Shown one piece after another: positions 7,207 to 9,930 of a DNA stretch of 9,930 nt; the first letter of the stretch is position 1, and every line of letters begins with the position of its first letter. The stretch comes from an uncultured Brachyspira sp. (GTDB taxonomy: Bacteria > Spirochaetota > Brachyspiria > Brachyspirales > Brachyspiraceae), in the NCBI GenBank assembly GCA_934725525.1, contig CAKVCG010000062.1:1-9930 (forward strand), given 5' to 3'. The position numbers and the translations under genes were made by a program. The notes beneath the pieces are model-generated. The model did not search any database. It worked only from the letters and a program-made list of their open reading frames with translations, and had not been told where the DNA came from.

Positions 7207-8067
7207 ATGAATGACAAAAATAATATAAAATTAGCTATTTTTTCTATGATACTTTCAGCTTTGTCCTTTAGCTTAATGCAAATCATAGTAAAAATTTCAG
7301 GTAGAAATATACCTCTAATGGAACAGGTTTTTGCAAGAAATTTTATAACTTTATTAATAAGTCTTATCATTATGATAAAAAATAAAGAAAGAATATTTTC
7401 TCATAAAAATAATATTATCGCTATTCTATCGAGAGCGATTTTCGGATATTTGGGAGTGGTAACTTTTTTCTATGCCACAAATAACATGATTTTGGCTGAC
7501 GCTTCCGTTCTTCAGAGGACATCTCCGTTTTGGGCTACTTTATTTGCGTTTATAATTTCAAAAGAAAAAATATTAAATATACAATGGATGGCTTTGATTA
7601 TAGCCATAATAGGCTCAATATTTATTATTAAACCAAAAATGAATTCAAATTTAACTACATCTTTAATAGCGTTATCCTCTGCAATATTTGCTGGCATAGC
7701 GCAAGCCACTATAGGTTTTCTAAAAGGTAAAGAGAGCAATTCATTAATAATATTTTATTTTTCGTTAATATCATGTTTGCTTTCTCTAATTTATTTTAAA
7801 AGTTTTGTTATGCCAAATTTATACGATTTAATAGCTCTTATACTTATAGGAATTTTTGCTGGATTAGGGCAGTTCTTTTTAACAATATCTTGTAAGAAAG
7901 CTCCCGTTTCAACCGTTAGTATATTTAATTATAGCGGAGTTATATTTTCTTATATATTTAGTATTTTCATTTTAAACGAAGTATTGGACGCGTATTCTAT
8001 ATTTGGGACTATATTAACAATATTGGCTGCTTTAACGGTTTATTTTTATAAGAAAAAAGAAGCATAA
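7207..8067 (+). CDS. EamA/DMT-superfamily transporter
   Basis: This 286-residue inner-membrane protein of the drug/metabolite transporter superfamily is made almost entirely of hydrophobic helices; about ten segments can be counted. It is arranged as two EamA repeats (roughly residues 8-140 and 150-280). Typical features are the conserved first helix with SALSFSLMQIIVKISG, the LADASVLQRTSPFWATLFAF segment closing repeat 1, and the matching APVSTVSIFNYSGVIFSYIF segment in repeat 2, followed by a short Lys-rich cytoplasmic tail. Members export or import amino acids, nucleotides or other small metabolites; the substrate cannot be read from the sequence. AAGG at 7195-7198 lies 8 bases before the ATG. 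The stop codon overlaps the predicted 3' end of the opposite-strand RNA at 8066-8255. Confidence 0.88.
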   Translation: MNDKNNIKLAIFSMILSALSFSLMQIIVKISGRNIPLMEQVFARNFITLLISLIIMIKNKERIFSHKNNIIAILSRAIFGYLGVVTFFYATNNMILADASVLQRTSPFWATLFAFIISKEKILNIQWMALIIAIIGSIFIIKPKMNSNLTTSLIALSSAIFAGIAQATIGFLKGKESNSLIIFYFSLISCLLSLIYFKSFVMPNLYDLIALILIGIFAGLGQFFLTISCKKAPVSTVSIFNYSGVIFSYIFSIFILNEVLDAYSIFGTILTILAALTVYFYKKKEA

Positions 8068-8255
8068 AAAATCCGCCTCATCGTATAAGACATAAATGCG
8101 CCTGACTCTCTCGTCAGGTGGGCTACCCAGAAAATATGACCTTGATTTCTCAAAACCGCAAGCGGCGAGCCTATCATTAATATTTAGCTCCGTATCCCTA
8201 ATGCGTTAATTTATACTGGCGCAAAAATGTCGTCTATTCGCGTATGAGGCAGAAT
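8066..8255 (-). ncRNA. Structured non-coding RNA of about 190 nt, 6S-like architecture, family unknown
   Basis: The block 8071-8250 is 45% G+C (81 of 180 bases), against 18% in the next 80 bases, and has no good reading frame. On the minus strand it starts just after a strong promoter and ends in six U (8071-8066). The ends close on each other: TCTGCCTCAT (8253-8244) pairs with ATGAGGCGGA (8081-8072). Two inner stems follow: ATGTC/GACAT (8227-8231 with 8089-8093) and GGCGCA/TGCGCC (8218-8223 with 8097-8102). Inside are GAGC/GCTC, CCGC/GCGG, an 8-bp hairpin with a GAAA tetraloop (GGTTTTGA-GAAA-TCAAGGTC), TGGG-TAG-CCCA, and CCTGAC/GTCAGG with loop GAGAGA; the last competes partly with the GCGCC stem. 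Size and closed ends resemble 6S RNA, but no conserved 6S motif is clear. It is not tmRNA, SRP RNA or RNase P RNA as far as I can see. Confidence 0.7.
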
Positions 8256-8261
8256 GATTAA

Positions 8262-8290
8262 ACTATAAATTTAATTTTATTATTTGTCAA
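8262..8290 (-). promoter_or_regulatory. Strong sigma-70 promoter of the structured RNA
   Basis: On the minus strand a perfect TTGACA (8290-8285), a 17-base spacer and TATAGT (8267-8262) place the start near 8255, two bases before the RNA's closing stem begins at 8253. The tight fit between promoter, stem and U-tract is the main reason for orienting the RNA on the minus strand. Confidence 0.8.
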
Positions 8291-8321
8291 TACTACTAAA
8301 TAACGCGAATAAAAATTAAAG

Positions 8322-8352
8322 TTGATTATTCCCATATAAATTATATAATCAA
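8322..8352 (+). promoter_or_regulatory. hsdS promoter overlapped by an inverted repeat
   Basis: TTGATT (8322-8327), a 16-base spacer and TATAAT (8344-8349) form a promoter whose start would fall at or next to the hsdS ATG (8356). The arms TTGATTAT (8322-8329) and ATAATCAA (8345-8352) are a perfect inverted repeat that covers both promoter boxes. A regulator binding both arms is possible; AT-richness makes chance a real alternative. Confidence 0.5.
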
Positions 8353-8355
8353 TTT

Positions 8356-9567
8356 ATGAATAAATTACCTAATGGCTGGGCTGAATATAAATTAAAAGAT
8401 ATAATGAGTATATCGTCTAAAAGGTATAATCCTAATAAAGATACTAAAAATTATAAATGTATTGAATTGGAACATATAGAAAGTGAAACAGGAATTTTAA
8501 ATGGACATACAAATTCAAAAGATATACATAGCGTAAAAAATGTTTTTGAAAAAGGTGAAGTTTTATACGGTAAATTAAGACCTTATTTAAAAAAATTCTA
8601 TTTGGCAAAATTTGATGGTGTGTGTTCAAGCGAAATATGGGTTTTAAAAGGTAAAAAAGTAATTAATGATTTTTTATATTATTTTATACAGCAAGATAAT
8701 TTTAATTACATAGCTAATGTATCAATCGGAATGATAATGCCGAGAGCCGATTGGAGCTATATGTCAGAAATTAGTTTTAATATACCGCCATTAGACGAGC
8801 AAAAACGCATAGCATCAGCACTTTCAAAAATTGACGCATATTTAGAAAATACAATTAAATTAATAGAAGAAAAAGAAAGATTTAAAAGAGGAATTGCTAA
8901 AAAATTATTGACTTGTAAAGAAGGCGAAAATATTCCCGAAGCGAGATTTAAAGGTTTTGAGGACGAATGGAAAAAATATAATTTATCAAAAATTGGCGTA
9001 TCTTATAATGGTTTAAGAAATAAAAAAGCAAATTCTTTTGTAGAAAATTGTAATGCGAAATATATAACTTATAAAAGCGTATATGATAAAAATAAAATTG
9101 ATATCAATAGGCTTGGAAATGTTTTTATAGGTAAAAACGAAAATCAAAATTTAGTGAAATATGGAGATGTATTTTTTACAATTTCGTCTGAAACTCCAGA
9201 CGAAGTAGCCATAAGTTCCGTATTGCTTGACGAAGTAGAAAATACTTATTTAAATAGTTTTTGTTTTGGTTTTAGATTTGATTTTAATATATTATTGCCA
9301 GAATTTGCGAGATATTATTTCCGTTCCGATTATATAAGAAAATCAACATATAGATTAGCTCAAGGAATAACAAGATATAATATATCAAAGAAAAAATTTT
9401 TAGATATTATAATTTATCTTCCAAGTTTAGAAGAGCAAGAAAAGATAGGCGGATATTTAAGTTTGCTTGACGCAGAAATTGATAATTTGAAAAAGCAAAA
9501 AGAATTGATTAAGGAAATGAAGAGAGGAGCTATGGAAAAATTATTATCTGGAGAGGTTAGGTTATAA
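8356..9567 (+). CDS. hsdS: Type I restriction-modification specificity subunit, solitary
   Basis: HsdS sets the DNA target of type I restriction-modification complexes (HsdM2S methylates, HsdR2M2S cuts). The 403 residues show the standard twofold layout. Target domain 1 (about 1-143) opens with LPNGWAEYKLKDI and includes GMIMPRAD. Conserved helix 1 follows PPLDEQKRIA (144-153). Target domain 2 (about 195-354) opens with ARFKGFEDEWKKYNLSKI. Helix 2 follows LPSLEEQEKIGGYL (355-368) and ends in MEKLLSGEVRL, the usual C-terminus. The protein is intact. No hsdM or hsdR is adjacent: upstream is the structured RNA and downstream is prfA. It may serve a system encoded elsewhere as an alternative specificity subunit, or be a remnant. 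No Shine-Dalgarno is visible before the ATG. Confidence 0.92.
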   Translation: MNKLPNGWAEYKLKDIMSISSKRYNPNKDTKNYKCIELEHIESETGILNGHTNSKDIHSVKNVFEKGEVLYGKLRPYLKKFYLAKFDGVCSSEIWVLKGKKVINDFLYYFIQQDNFNYIANVSIGMIMPRADWSYMSEISFNIPPLDEQKRIASALSKIDAYLENTIKLIEEKERFKRGIAKKLLTCKEGENIPEARFKGFEDEWKKYNLSKIGVSYNGLRNKKANSFVENCNAKYITYKSVYDKNKIDINRLGNVFIGKNENQNLVKYGDVFFTISSETPDEVAISSVLLDEVENTYLNSFCFGFRFDFNILLPEFARYYFRSDYIRKSTYRLAQGITRYNISKKKFLDIIIYLPSLEEQEKIGGYLSLLDAEIDNLKKQKELIKEMKRGAMEKLLSGEVRL

Positions 9568-9580
9568 ATCGGATTGTTTC

Positions 9581-9630
9581 GTTTGGCAACATGCCAACTC
9601 TCGCCAACGGCGGACTTTAGTCAGCGTTGC
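9581..9630. repeat. GC-rich inverted-repeat cluster after hsdS
   Basis: Within the 157-base spacer between hsdS and prfA, bases 9571-9630 are about 53% G+C and hold close-packed hairpins: TTGGCA-ACA-TGCCAA (9583-9597), CGCC-AAC-GGCG (9602-9612), and the alternative CAACG/CGTTG (9605-9609 with 9625-9629) enclosing GAC/GTC. There is no strong T-run on the plus strand, only a run of A at 9635-9640, so a standard terminator is not obvious. It could be a termination region, a small RNA, or a trace of a repeat element. Confidence 0.45.
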
Positions 9631-9672
9631 TATCAAAAAAGAACAGAGATTTTGCTTAATTTTATAAAATAG

Positions 9673-9700
9673 TTGATAATTATCTCTAATCGTATATAAT
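9673..9700 (+). promoter_or_regulatory. Promoter of prfA
   Basis: TTGATA (9673-9678), a 16-base spacer and TATAAT (9695-9700) form a good sigma-70 promoter with a start near 9707. GGAG at 9711-9714 lies 10 bases before the prfA ATG, so the leader is short, about 18 nt. Confidence 0.65.
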
Positions 9701-9724
9701 AAAAATATTTGGAGAAAATAATTT

Positions 9725-9930
9725 ATGTCGATTACAGATAAATTATCGCTTGTTGAAAATAATTATAACGAAATAGTTGAAAAATTAAACGATGGAAATA
9801 TAAAAGATAATAGAGCGATTCAAGAGCTTATGAAAAAAAAATCCGAAATTGAGGATATAGTTTTTGAATATAAAAAATTAAAAGAAGTTTTAAAACATAT
9901 TGAAGAATCCGAAGAGATTATAAAAAATTC
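9725..9930 (+). CDS. prfA: Peptide chain release factor 1, N-terminal part
   Basis: Only the first 68 codons are in the window; the frame is open to the edge. Release factor 1 ends translation at UAA and UAG stop codons. The visible part is the N-terminal helical domain: DKLSLVENNYNEIVEKL, then a loop, QELMKKKSEIEDIVFEYKKL, and HIEESEEIIKN, which follow the pattern of RF1 N-termini (E..Y.EL...L...I...K...EL.KE...LE.IV..Y...K). The short lead-in before the first helix favours RF1 over RF2, which carries a longer start and a programmed frameshift in many species. The stop-codon-recognition and GGQ motifs would be further downstream, outside the window, so the RF1 assignment is not final. Confidence 0.8.
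   Translation, partial: MSITDKLSLVENNYNEIVEKLNDGNIKDNRAIQELMKKKSEIEDIVFEYKKLKEVLKHIEESEEIIKN

Noticed and set aside
8066..8255. The GC-rich block as tmRNA, SRP RNA, RNase P RNA or a riboswitch
   Set aside because: No tRNA-like T arm, no SRP GGAAG/AGCAG core, and no RNase P conserved cores were found. It is too short for tmRNA or RNase P RNA, and no same-strand gene follows that a riboswitch could control.
8066..9640. Insertion sequence or composite mobile element around hsdS
   Set aside because: No transposase or integrase, no terminal inverted repeats, and no target-site duplication could be found between the two GC-rich blocks; only very short chance matches are shared.
1..9930. CRISPR array
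   Set aside because: No regularly spaced direct repeats of 20-40 bases and no cas-like gene in the window.

Overview
The window looks like chromosomal DNA of a very AT-rich bacterium, most probably a spirochaete of the genus Brachyspira. The reasons are the strong A/T codon bias, the presence of lipid A synthesis (LpxC), and protein sequences of that general style; this assignment is recognition, not a search result. Most genes are intact housekeeping genes.

Layout. Positions 1-257 (minus strand) hold tRNA-Trp(CCA) downstream of rpmG (L33), the usual start of the rpmG-trnW-secE-nusG-ribosomal protein cluster, which would continue beyond position 1. A divergent spacer with a near-consensus sigma-70 promoter separates this from serS (461-1735, plus). 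serS is followed by a small TrpR-family repressor (1827-2132, plus), whose predicted promoter -10 box lies inside a perfect palindrome. Three minus-strand genes then form one apparent operon (5446 down to 2121): a receiver-domain/LpxC fusion, a small group-2 sigma-70 factor, and hemW. hemW overlaps the 3' end of the trpR-like gene tail to tail. On the plus strand follow argS (5581-7170) and an EamA/DMT transporter (7207-8067), probably co-transcribed.

The less ordinary part is 8068-9724. A GC-elevated (about 45%), strongly structured block at 8066-8255 has its own near-perfect sigma-70 promoter on the minus strand, a 10-bp stem joining its 5' and 3' ends, and a U6 tract at the 3' end. I read this as a stand-alone non-coding RNA of about 190 nt. 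Its size and closed-end architecture recall 6S RNA, but I cannot confirm a family. It is followed by a solitary hsdS (type I restriction specificity subunit) with no hsdM or hsdR in the window, then by a short GC-rich hairpin cluster, and then by the start of prfA, which runs off the end.

Points that stand out: the phospho-receiver domain fused to a catalytically complete LpxC, in an operon with an alternative sigma factor; the unassigned structured RNA; two genes (lpxC fusion and hsdS) whose predicted -10 boxes sit so close to the ATG that their mRNAs would be nearly leaderless; and inverted repeats overlapping the promoters of the trpR-like and hsdS genes.
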